From Aphrocallistes beatrix (lineage: Eukaryota > Porifera > Hexactinellida > Sceptrulophora > Aphrocallistidae): a DNA stretch of 64,000 nucleotides. Shown here one piece after another: positions 55,205-64,000 of this stretch (positions are counted from its first letter, which is position 1; every line of letters starts with the position of its first letter). The notes beneath the pieces were generated by a model that made no database searches, was not told the DNA's origin, and worked only from the letters and a program-made list of their open reading frames with translations. The DNA lies in contig OY725501.1 of the NCBI GenBank assembly GCA_963281255.1, forward strand, positions 1,589,674 to 1,653,673, written 5' to 3'. Both the position numbers and the translations under genes were made by a program.

Positions 55205-55506
55205 TTAATACATCTCACATACGATGCAACTATCATCAACAAATGATGACTCATCACTCTGTTATGACGTCATCATTACGCATCAAATTTTAAAAAAATG
55301 ACAAATTTTGTGACTTTTCGAGTGATATCGAATTTAACAGTAAAACAGACACATTTAGAGATGTTATCTCCCTTATAATTAATCATTGCGATCCCAGGCG
55401 CCCACAGGTCGCCTCCGGAGGACACAAAGTGTCCGCCAGCAGCGCAAGCAAGCTAACTGCGCTTGTTACTTATATATTCAGTAGACTATTAATTTATTCA
55501 TGATTA

Positions 55507-55970
55507 ATGTTAGTGATGAATTCATCTACACATTTAAAAACATTTCTTCTATTTGGCAAAGACTTTAAAATTGAGAAATGGAAGAAGCCTAAATCTAATT
55601 CAAGTTCACATTCTCAATATGATTCTGTTAAATACTTGGGTCACACAATTCCTAGTACCGAGTTTACTGCACAAGAAGCTGCTACTATTTTGTCTGAAAT
55701 CAACAGGTAAATCATTGATGGATCTCTCAAATTTATCTCTTATTATCAAATAGTAATATATTCGCGTGTCAAGAATCTGAATTATACATTACGTATTAAT
55801 TAATATTCTCTAATCCGAGTGTTTTGAATTATTCTCAGCAGTGTGTTTAGAAATCTATTTTTTATAGGCCACTTATATTGATGTCTCTCATGATAAAGGA
55901 TTCAAATTATTTATATCAACTCCACATTGTTTCTCATATACCAATTTTACCACAATGCATGACGGTGATG
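55507..55970 (+). CDS. Possible two-exon PTB/PID-domain gene fragment
   Basis: A 67-codon frame (55507-55710) contains 'YDSVKYLGHTIPS' followed by an amphipathic stretch (EFTAQEAATILSEIN). This resembles the first strand and helix of a PTB/PID domain, where (V/L)KYLG is typical. It ends in a donor-like CAG|GTAAAT. After an acceptor-like 'tttttatag' at about 55870 an open stretch reads 'ATYIDVSHDKGFKLFIST', similar to the next PTB strands. The phases of the two pieces do not match at the sites I see, so either another splice site is used or this is a broken copy. No neighbours help. PTB adapters bind NPxY tails; function here is only a suggestion. Confidence 0.3.
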
Positions 55971-56053
55971 AATTTCCTTTGGTGACATTGGTCAATTTTT
56001 AAAAATTTAATTGAGCAAATTTTCCAATGTGCAGTCTTCGATTTATAGAACAA

Positions 56054-56462
56054 ACAAGCTCGCTTCGCTTGCTTGTGCTGTGCTGCTGGCAGACACTTTG
56101 TGTCGGCCGGAGCGCCCTTTGGGCGCCTGGGCTCACATTGATAGATAACATCTCTCTAAGTACGTCTGTCTTACTGTTATAATCGATTACACTTAAAAAA
56201 TCACAAAATTCAATTTTTGATGCGTAATGATGACATCATAACAGAGTGCTGAGTAATCATTTTTTGATGAAAGTTGCATCATATGTTAGCTGTATTAATA
56301 TACATATTCTATTAAAATTTCAGCATTCTATCACCTAAAATGACTGAGTTATTTTGGAAAAATCGAAATTTCTAACTATTAAAAAAGGTGACAATTACGT
56401 CATAATTCCATGATGAGTCGACATTTTGGTCCAAGGTCAGAACAAACACACTTTGAAGACTT
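56054..56462 (+). mobile_element. Family A element, 3' truncated
   Basis: Starts ACAAGCTCGCTTCGCTTGC, has the hairpin-like 'gacactttgtgtc', and continues to 'catgatgagtcgacattttgg...gtcagaac' before turning into unrelated sequence. The first site is TGACATCA, diverged from TGACGTCA. Confidence 0.75.
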
Positions 56463-57370
56463 TTTTTTCACGTAAATGCCCGTTTACACGATAACTTAAG
56501 TATTAATTTTATCCGAATTCTCGACATCTATTCTTTGGTAAGTAGCATAATTTAAAATGTGTTCATTATATAAAAAAATCAAAGATGCCCCATTGTCTCC
56601 TTTACAAAATGACTGGTTAAGAAATACCTTTTGGACTAGTTATGACCCTACAAATAAAAGGTTACCCTAAAATGACTTTTTAATTTTGAAGCATCATAAC
56701 TATCTGAAAAGCCCTTTTTCAAAAATCAAAACCAGTTGTTTTGTGTTGTAGACAATGGCGGGTCTGCGATAGAATATTTTTGATATAAAGGATACATTTT
56801 GAGCTATCCTGTCACCAAGGATTCGAGGTTTGAATTTTGTCGACATTTGAATTCAAAGTTTTTGTACTAGCGAGCATTTTATATAATCAAAAACCCTCAG
56901 AAAGTCCTTGGTGTTTCTTTCGAGGTTAAATCCAAATTTCAACCTCATCCCCGTCAGAAAATGGGTTTTTTAAACAAGTTTCCATTGTTCTGATTTCTAG
57001 CACTAAGTCGTTTAGCAACAGAACAAATGCAAGAAAATTGAAAACCCCTGTGCTATTATTTAATAAATATTAAGGGTTTTATCGTCTAAGTATGCCTTAT
57101 GCAATTTAAAATTATTTTCTCTTTGGCTTAATTTAACCCTAATATGATATAGGTATTGGATACAAAATTTACTCATATTAACTAATACACCCTTCTAGCA
57201 AAATATACTATGTTGCAAATATGCATTCATGTAATTTCTATTTATTTTCATATTTTCATATTAATTCATGATTGCGGGTTCTGTTTTAAGTCCTTTCCCC
57301 AATTGTAGTATATTCAATATAATGCCTCACTGTATACTGATAATGTGGAGTAGGGATTAGGTAGTAGCCG
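56463..57370. other. Intergenic, nothing recognised
   Basis: AT-rich, no supported frame. Phrases do not match the families described. Confidence 0.35.
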
Positions 57371-57660
57371 ATTAAAAATTACAAGTTTAGCCGAAAATTG
57401 CTAACAATACAGAATAGACCTTAAGAAAGTATTACCAGCATGTATAAACATGTTTCAGAGTAGTACTACATATATCTGCTTGTAAAATTGATTAGTTGTC
57501 ATATCATTGCGCCACAGGTCATTTTAAGGATGATTTTAACGATGTTAATTGATTTAAAAAAATTAGAATGTTCAATGGAATGTTGTTACATTCCTGCGTT
57601 GCTATGGTTAAACATTTTTGTTGTTAAACGGTAATAACTAGGCTTTCAAATTTGATCGGA
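57371..57660. repeat. Family D fragment
   Basis: 'aagtattaccagcatgtataaacatg', 'atcattgcgccacagg', 'caatggaatgttgttacattcctgcgttgctatgg' follow the family D arm with moderate divergence. Confidence 0.55.
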
Positions 57661-57671
57661 ATTGATTGACA

Positions 57672-57884
57672 ATGAGCAAGGGCGTAAGGAAGGGAAGCTG
57701 CCCCCCTCCCGGCTGGAAAAAAGAAGAATATTTATTTCGTAAAATAATTGGTGAGAGGAGAGTGTTCTCATGGAGAATTTGTATTTCTAGAACCTCCTGG
57801 ACCCCACTGGGGGACATACAGCCCTCCCTCATCCCCAGCTGGTTGATATGACCTCCCAAGCCAAAGTTCTGGCTATGCCCATGG
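57672..57884. repeat. GC-rich miniature element (GGGCGTAAGG ... GGCTATGCCC)
   Basis: 'gggcgtaaggaagggaagctgcccccctccc' at the left, 'ctggctatgcccatgg' at the right. The end type is seen in short hAT-like elements, but no 8-bp duplication was defined. Both overlapping 60-70-codon frames here are translations of the repeat. Confidence 0.4.
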
Positions 57885-58390
57885 CATTAATCTACTTCCT
57901 ATTAAGTGATAATACAATTTTAAATTCTAAACAGATTATATAGTTATGCAGTATGCTGGGTCAAGAAATGTACAAATGGTCGGATCAAATTATATATAAG
58001 GGAAAAGTTGCCTTTCCTCCTTTCGAGGATTATAAGAAATTTAGATCCGGAAAAAAATTTGATTTGACCCTTGCGGTTTTATAGTTTTGTTGTGTCACTT
58101 CCACACAATTGACTTTAAATCGTCCGAATTGTCAAAATCCTTTGACTTACCACCTTTAAATATATTAATTGGTAATAGTAAGTCGCCAATTTGCTGTCGA
58201 ATGGTATATAAAGCTAATCTTTATCCTTAGGATACTAAAGCTATACAGATATTTTTTTCCTTTTTCTATCATACCCTTATTATATCACCCCCCTTTCTTT
58301 TCCCAAAATTTTAAAACGTACAACCCAAGCTTTTTGATCAATTGTTGAATAGATCAAGATTCAATAATTTCATATTCAGTTAAATTAACA

Positions 58391-58761
58391 TTAATAAATT
58401 TTTTTTGACACAAAAGCAGGCATTTTTTCTCTCGAGGTTTGTGTTGAAAGAATTAATTCATGTCTCGCCTCTTCCCCTGTTACTGAACACGAAGCTTTAG
58501 TAACCAGTTGACTAGTTCTTTCGACACAGCTTGTGTATGGCATGGACATACTTGAATTTCTACAGGAGTACACACATTTTTAAGTTGTATTTCTTTTAAG
58601 AAGTGTTTTGTAAAAGGCGCTTCTGTGATGAGAGATGTTTCCCAATAAATCATATTCACGTATGTTTCAGCAGTGAACCTTAAAGAAGGAATTTTAAATG
58701 GGTGAATTTCTATCTGTTCAAATGATGAATTGTTGATATGCACATATTGACCTAGAAACAT
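58391..58761 (-). pseudogene. CHTQAVER-family fragment, left arm
   Basis: The minus-strand frame 58761-58480 reads 'FKIPSLRFTAETYVNMIYWE' then 'PCHTQAV'. After one frameshift, 58573-58391 continues 'CVERTSQLVTKAS' and 'SREKMPAFVSKK'. The order matches an uncharacterised protein family that I remember from arthropod and cnidarian genomes, whose signature is PCHTQAVER followed by KLVTEAS. Function unknown. Broken by at least one frameshift. Confidence 0.45.
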
Positions 58762-58934
58762 GTTCTATGCAATATCTTTACAGCGAGAGTTACCCGAGTA
58801 TGATCAAGAAGTAAATTGTGATGTTCTACAGAGAAATGCATAATTTTGTCAACCAGAAAATATTCTATTATCGATGCTTGCAGACATTGTTGTGCAAATT
58901 AGACAAAAGGCAGTGAAAACTATTTAAATATCTG

Positions 58935-59287
58935 CACCAACAATCCATCATTTGGACAGATAGAAATTCGCCCATTTAGAATTCCTTCATTATGGTTCAC
59001 TGCTGAAACATACCTGAATATGATTGATTGGGAAACATCTCTTATCACAAACCGCCTTTTACAAAACACTTCTCAAAAGAAATACTACATAATATTGTGT
59101 GTATTCCTGTGGACATTCCAGGATATCCATCCCATACACAAGCTGTGTTGAAAGAACTATTCAACTGGTTACTAAAGCTTCGTCTTCAGTAAGGGTTGAA
59201 GAGGCGAGACATGGACGAATTCTTTCAATACAAACCTCGAGAGAAAAAATGCTTGCTCTTGAGTCAAAAAAAGATTATTATTGTTAA
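58935..59287 (+). pseudogene. CHTQAVER-family fragment, right arm
   Basis: The mirror copy on the plus strand reads 'FRIPSLWFTAETYLNMIDWE', then a frameshift, then 'SHTQAV/CVERTIQLVTKASSSV' and 'EEARHGRILSIQTSREKMLA'. Different disabling changes from the left copy show that both decayed after duplication. Confidence 0.45.
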
Positions 59288-59893
59288 TTTAACTGAATAT
59301 GAAATTATTGAATCTTGATATATTCAATAATTGAGCAAAAAGCTTGTGTTGTACGTTTTAAAATTTTGGGAAAGAGAGGAGGCGGATATAATAAGGGGAT
59401 GTTAGAAAACGGAAAAAATATCTGTATAACTTTAGTGTCCTAAGAGATAGAGATTAGCTTTATATACCATTCGACAGCGCAAATTGACGTCTTACTATTA
59501 CCAATTAGTATATTTAAAAGGTGGTAAGTCAAAGGTTTTTGACAATTCGGACGATTTAAAGTCAATTGTGTGGAAGTGACACATCAAAACTATAAAACCG
59601 CAAAGGTCAAATCAAATTTTTTTCCGGATCTAAATTTCTTATAATCCTCGAAAGGAGGAAAGGCAACTTTTCCCTTAGGTTTAAGTTGATCCGACCATTT
59701 GTACATTTCTTGACCCAGCCTATGACAATGCAGCATTCTTGTATTTTGGTCACCTTCTTAAAATCAACCAATTACTCAAAACTCGTTGAATCTAGAAGTT
59801 CAAATTGTATTATCACCTAATTAGAAGTAGCATTGCTTCTTCTTTATAAGGCTATACAGTAGAAGTACCAGGGATGAAGTAGAAAGTGGACTA

Positions 59894-60072
59894 CAGTCAG
59901 GGTCGCTTATTGTGAACCACCACCCAAAATCTGTTCATAATAGAGATACTTCATATTAAGCGAACTTGATTCAATACAAATCCTATCTAAAAAATGAAAT
60001 TGGGACCAGGTTAGTTCATAATAAACGAATGTTCATAATATTAAGCTGGTTCATAATAAGCGACCCTGACTG
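59894..60072. mobile_element. TA-flanked miniature element (CAGTCAGGGTCGCTTAT), 179 bp
   Basis: TIRs CAGTCAGGGTCGCTTAT / complement, TA at 59892-59893 and 60073-60074. 'gttcataat(a)' recurs four times inside. Confidence 0.85.
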
Positions 60073-60074
60073 TA

Positions 60075-60544
60075 TTTGGATATTGTACTACAATCAATAT
60101 TATGTTAAAGCTATTTTTCCCCTACTTTCCGTCAGTCCATGACCCTATAAACATGTACGATAGCATTTATCCCTTATTGAGAACGTCTGAACATTTTTAT
60201 ATTTTAATTACATTGCAATTATTTACATATTTTGCCAACTAGTAACTCTTTAAAAAATACTGTCCAGGGAAATTGGGCATATTTATAACTTACCATACTG
60301 AAAACAAGCTAACACATTTTAGAAGATTGTATTACAGAATGAAGTAAACCCATATACAAATAATATATGAATTAATATCTAACCATTTACGGGAATTTGA
60401 TGGCTGTTTCAAGCAGGGTCGTGGACAAATACAAATTCATTTATGAGGTATTTAACTATATAACATGACTACTTTCGAAATGCATTAAAATTTATATGAA
60501 ATACAAAATACATTTTATAAATTCTATTTAATTAATTCCCTACT
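60075..60544. other. Intergenic, nothing recognised
   Basis: AT-rich. No features supported. Confidence 0.35.
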
Positions 60545-61105
60545 CCTACTCTGCACGTTTCATAAACTAAGTTTAAACCCTCTACATATCGAGTGATAAC
60601 TTCGCAATTGACCATTTAATTTTTCGCAGTTTTTCTTTAGTAGGCAAAAATTCTTTGAGCTATATATATTTTGTGCATATATATCCAGATCTGGACGTTT
60701 GTCGAACTTCACTGAGGTTTTTATACCTGAATAATGGTGACCATTTGCTCCTGAATGATAAACGATGGTCATGGCCATCTAAAAATGCATTTGATCTAGT
60801 GGAAATGAGCGAATAATCTCGATATCGGAAATAGGTTAATGAGTTAATCCAAAAACGGTAATTGGAACATAGGGATAGAAATTCTTCATCATTCACACAT
60901 TGATACAGTTCTTTAGCCGCTGTTTTTGAACGATTGATAGGATAACCATCTCATATAAGTTAGACATCTTGATATTGTTTGGAGGTTGCGATACAAAGTT
61001 GGCAGTGAGCGCCACCAGCTCCAGATATCATTCCTGCAAATTTTCCATCGAATATGTTCCTGAAAATTTTGATCTTGTTGCGAAGGTAGTATGTCATTTT
61101 TCCAC
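60545..61105 (-). pseudogene. RAG1/Transib-like core fragment
   Basis: Minus-strand reading from about 61098, mostly in one frame with two internal stops: 'FDGKFAGMISGAGGAHCQLC' (C-x2-C), 'IATSKQYQDV', stop, 'DGYPINRSKTAAKELYQCVN', 'DEEFLSLCSNYRF'. After a frame change come 'RSFPLDQMHF' and 'MTIVYHSGANGHHYSG'. The ordered motifs match the fragment at 32348-32700. Motif spacing resembles the RAG1 core from its second zinc-binding Cys pair onward, but the catalytic residues are not in this piece. An uncharacterised but related transposon family is the alternative. Confidence 0.45.
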
Positions 61106-61336
61106 AAGGATTGATATAAGTATCCATTAGATCACTTATATTTTAGCTATTTTCTTTAGCATCTATTAAAGTGACGTCCCAAAAAGTTTTTGTGAGCTAA
61201 AAATCAATTGAGATGATTTTCTTTAGATTGTCTTGAAATGTGACTTTGCTAACTATTTCCTGACAAAAGATCTGGTGGAGTAATCTCCTTAAGAAAATGA
61301 GCTGAATTGCAGAGCTTATCGTCTTGATGTCGACGT
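61106..61336. other. Intergenic, nothing recognised
   Basis: No supported feature. Confidence 0.3.
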
Positions 61337-61340
61337 TTAA

Positions 61341-61457
61341 GGATACCGCCCTCGAAAAATCTTGACTGGCGTAAAAAAAAACTGCAAAATGTTTTATTGC
61401 TAATTTTATTGTATTACTGATCGGTCTCTTTTATTTTTTGCGAAATAACCCCCTAAA
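61341..61457. repeat. Family B end fragment joined to family A
   Basis: TTAA (61337-61340) then GGATACCGCCCTCGAAAAA, 'tattactgatcggtct', 'tttattttttgcgaaataacccccta'. Internal bases are lost, and it runs into family A at about 61458. Confidence 0.75.
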
Positions 61458-61785
61458 GCAGAGCATAACTCAGCCATTATAGGAGATAGAAGGCTGAAAT
61501 TTTAATAGAATCTGTATACTAACGTACCTCACATATGATATACCTATCATCAAAAAATAATGACTCATCACTTTTTTATGACGTCATCATTACTCATCAA
61601 AATTTTTAAAATTTACAAATTTGGTGATTTTTCGTGCGATATCGTTTATAATAGTAGGACAAACGTATTTAGAGATGTTATTTCCTTTATAATTAATCAA
61701 TGTGACCCAGGCGCCCGCAGGGCTCCTCCGGCGGACACAAACTGTCCGCCAGCCGCACAGCGCAAGCAAGCGAAGCGCGCTTGTG
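61458..61785 (-). mobile_element. Family A element, 5' truncated
   Basis: Begins inside at 'gcataactcagccattatagg' and continues to the hairpin end ...GCGCAAGCAAGCGAAGCGCGCTTGT. The junction with the family B fragment replaces its first ~220 bp. Confidence 0.8.
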
Positions 61786-61808
61786 CTATATTATGCTATT
61801 GCAACATA

Positions 61809-61969
61809 CAGTAGATATTGGATGTAGTGATATATTTGATATAGTGATAATTTTTTTGGGTTCGAGGTACCCCAGTTGATGACATTCCATACTTTTTTTT
61901 GGATACATTGATATATTGGATAAAGTGATAATTTGACCTAAAATTCACTGTTCCCTGCAATATCTACTA
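61809..61969. mobile_element. TA-flanked miniature element (CAGTAGATATTGGAT), 161 bp
   Basis: Ends CAGTAGATATTG and ...CAATATCTACTA, TA at 61807-61808 and 61970-61971. 'gatatagtgataat' and 'ggataaagtgataattt' repeats inside. Confidence 0.65.
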
Positions 61970-61971
61970 TA

Positions 61972-62477
61972 CTATGAGATTCAAGGTCCAATTCCAGTAA
62001 AGACATTGTTTACTTCAGAGCAAATTGCCATATTTCAGCCAAAGATGTTTGAGATTTGCGCTTGATAAATTATAACTGTGTGGAAAGCAACAAAATTATC
62101 GATATAGATCAAAATTGTGCTCTACTATATTCAACTTGCCAAGCTTCGATAAGAAAAGCCTTTATGAGAACAATGAATAAATCATAAATTGATTTAAATA
62201 TGACATTGAAATAGAGGTTTCTCTGTATTCTGATTGAAACACATCGAATATTCTCTGCGACCAATCCCAATTTTCCAATGTTTCATCCGAGTGGAGAATG
62301 ATGGACTAGATAAGGCAAATATAACAACAAACAATCCTTAATACAACTCAGAATTTGTTACATTCCTCGTTAAACAAAACATATTTTTATTTACTTTTAA
62401 ACTGGAAGCATGTAGAGTCTCAAAGATCGTGTTGGAGAACTATTTTTAGACAAGAGAAAATAAACGCTTTTGTTGAA
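61972..62477. other. Intergenic, nothing recognised
   Basis: No supported feature. Confidence 0.3.
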
Positions 62478-62671
62478 ATTATAAAAAAGGTGAAATGACG
62501 TCATTTTTTCATGATGAGAGATCAGAACTTAGTGGAGTCATTGCCAAAATACTCCCACATGGCAAAACTCTTCTTGATTTCTGTACCTGTTAGTTTTTCA
62601 ATCAATTCGTACAGATAGATATACATGTATATGCATAAATAAATATTAATCGAGTATTAATAGTAAAGATT
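62478..62671 (+). repeat. Family A 3'-half fragment
   Basis: 'aaaaaggtgaaatgacgtcat...catgatgag', 'cagaacttagtggag', 'tcaatcaattcgtacagat', TA tract, then AATCGAGTATTAATAGTAAAGAT. Confidence 0.7.
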
Positions 62672-62744
62672 TATGTGCAAATTATTCAAGAAAAACATCA
62701 TACTCTCAAAGTAAAACAACCTATGGAGCATACTTAAGTATATA

Positions 62745-62915
62745 CAGTCGACTCCGCTTAATAGGGCCACATCTGTCAGAGGACATTTTGACCCGATTAA
62801 GCGGAGAATCCTATTAACCGAAAATATTTAGTATTAGTTTCTATGTGTAAGAGCTATTCCGGTCCTGCCAAAAGTGGCCCGATTAAACAGTGGCCTTATT
62901 AAGCGGAGTCGACTG
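62745..62915. mobile_element. Pogo/Tigger-like miniature element (CAGTCGACTCCGCTTAAT), 171 bp
   Basis: TIRs identical to those at 25714-25916, TA at 62743-62744 and 62916-62917. Shorter by a small internal deletion. Confidence 0.85.
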
Positions 62916-62917
62916 TA

Positions 62918-63275
62918 TTTAAAAAATGAGCCTAAAACATCTTTTGGAAATAATGAAAGTCTCAAATGTTCCATAAACTCTCCAAATGATAACTGTGAAT
63001 CTTAAGATACAAATATTATAGAAGCCACCCCTATGTCCATCCCCACAATATGTGGCTCAAGAACATAGATAGCAGTAACTTGCTGATATTGGGTTAGGAG
63101 TGCCTAGAAGATGATTAAACTAATACATGAGCTGCCTAATATCATTAACGTTAGTCTTTAATTGTATAGGACATTCTAGATGATTTCAATATTTAGGTCC
63201 CTTTTACTCAATTATTCTTGTACGAAATTTTTAAATAAATAATAAGAATTGGGCAGAATTTTCCATTTTAACCTA
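62918..63275. repeat. Family D and family C scraps
   Basis: 63060-63160 resembles the family D arm ('agtaacttgctgat', 'actaatacatgagctgcctaa'). 63200-63265 resembles family C ('cttttactcaattattcttgtac'). Otherwise unassigned. Confidence 0.4.
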
Positions 63276-64000
63276 CAGGGTGGCTCATAGGTTCTGATAC
63301 AAGCTTCATTAGGTATAAAAATTTTTATACTCAAACAATCTTAAATATTATGGCCTTTAGAGATCGTAATTCGAATATTTTCAATGGTTTTGAAAGATTT
63401 TTCGAGTCTAAGACCTGGAACTGTGTTTTGTAGGGTGAATTTTATGGAGAAAAAATGTGTCCTGGCACGCAGCGAAAATCGAGAATCGAGGTCACTGCTT
63501 CTGTCAAAAATGTCTTCATAATCGATGTTCTATGACGATTTAGCACCAGATACCTTTTATTCACCATGGAATTATTTCATAAATCCATTGAATTCATTAT
63601 CAGAAACGAGAGAAAGTTATAATTTCACGAGATCAAATTAGGTACATTTAGCAAAATCACCCAAAATTGCACTTTTTTCCACATCACCAAAAATCTGATC
63701 CAAATGGTTCTCAATATGTACTGATATAAACATCCTTTAATTCTACAAATTTAGAGTGTTCGAGGAAAATGTGAGAGCCAATTTTTCCTAGAATTTGAAT
63801 ATTCTAGAATGATCATTTGGAAAGCAGTGGGCCCTGATTCTCGATTTACGCTGCATGCTAGGACACATTTTTTCCTCATAAAAATCACCATACAAAACAT
63901 AGTTCCAGGTCTTAGACTCTGAAAATCTTTTAAAATCATTGATAATATTCGAATCACGATCTCTAAAGATCATAATAACTAAGATTGTTTGAGTATAAGA
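63276..64000. mobile_element. CAGGGTGGC miniature element, cut by the window edge
   Basis: Starts CAGGGTGGCTCATAGG after TA (63274-63275). Shares 'acaagcttcattaggtataaa', 'aaaaatgtgtcctgg' and the long inverted arms with 15056-15766. The right arm reaches the end of the window in 'aagattgtttgagtataaga', so the terminal ~45 bp are missing. Confidence 0.8.

Larger units (their letters stand above)
52624..55466 (-). mobile_element. Family A element split by family B
   Basis: 52624-52909 and 55205-55466 together make one reverse family A copy with diverged ends. The break is at 'tgtatattaatacatctc', a TTAA that other copies also carry. Confidence 0.85.
57885..59835. repeat. Large imperfect inverted repeat, ~0.85-0.9 kb arms
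   Basis: The left arm (about 57885-58770) and right arm (about 58930-59835) are reverse complements at high identity, with a ~160-bp centre. Landmarks include 'gggtcaagaaatgtacaaatggtcgga' against its complement at 59690-59720, 'tttgacaattcggacgatttaaagtc', and both copies of the CHTQAVER-like fragment. The right arm has an extra ~60 bp near its outer end. Confidence 0.85.

Overview
This is an AT-rich eukaryotic window with almost no unique sequence. It looks like invertebrate, probably arthropod, repeat-dominated DNA. The mix of Tc1/mariner, hAT, Mutator-like, P/THAP-like and TTAA-targeting elements would suit a caligid copepod such as a salmon louse, but that is a guess and the sequence does not prove it. 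I found no rRNA, tRNA, bacterial operon or CRISPR array.

Two things may be host sequence. One is a 561-codon single-exon reading frame on the minus strand (23126-24811), Ser/Asn/Lys-rich and of unknown function. The other is a weak candidate exon pair near 55.5-56.0 kb resembling a PTB/PID domain. Other coding sequence that I can recognise is transposon-derived: an apparently intact Tc1-like transposase with its terminal inverted repeats (TIRs, 10.3-11.65 kb); a broken Mutator-like transposase with an OTU-protease fragment (2.8-5.6 kb); a broken P-element/THAP-like transposase (12.3-15.9 kb, minus); an internally deleted BED-type hAT element (16.3-18.06 kb); mariner and Tc1 remnants (19.4-20.15 kb; 33.7-34.1 kb); two fragments that I read as RAG1/Transib-like (32.3-32.7 kb; 60.5-61.1 kb, minus); and a duplicated fragment of an uncharacterised family with a CHTQAVER-type motif (58.4-59.3 kb).

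The rest is built from non-autonomous families, named here for reference. Family A (about 15 copies, ~540 bp, GC-rich hairpin at one end, TGACGTCA and TGAGTCA motifs inside) looks Helitron-like. Family B (1.9 kb, ends GGATACCGCCCTCG), family C (1.2-1.6 kb, ends GGTTGG) and family D (ends GGTTGGCCATAGCC) are flanked by TTAA and fill 35.7-55.2 kb. B is inserted in C, C in B, and both in D. There are also small hAT elements with 8-bp target-site duplications (TSDs), one Harbinger-like element with a 3-bp duplication, and several TA-flanked miniature elements.

Layout: 0-5.7 kb Mutator-like locus split by two family A copies; 5.7-10 kb family A, then mostly unassigned; 10.3-20.6 kb cut-and-paste transposons with insertions inside their coding parts; 20.6-25 kb hAT remnants and the 561-codon frame; 25-27.5 kb triple nest; 28-35.7 kb palindromic TA elements and fragments; 35.7-55.5 kb nested TTAA elements; 55.5-64 kb PTB-like candidate, large inverted repeat, RAG1-like fragment and short elements. 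No genes here work together as a pathway; the organising principle is transposon-in-transposon nesting, and many ends are supported by target duplications or by comparison with empty sites in sibling copies.
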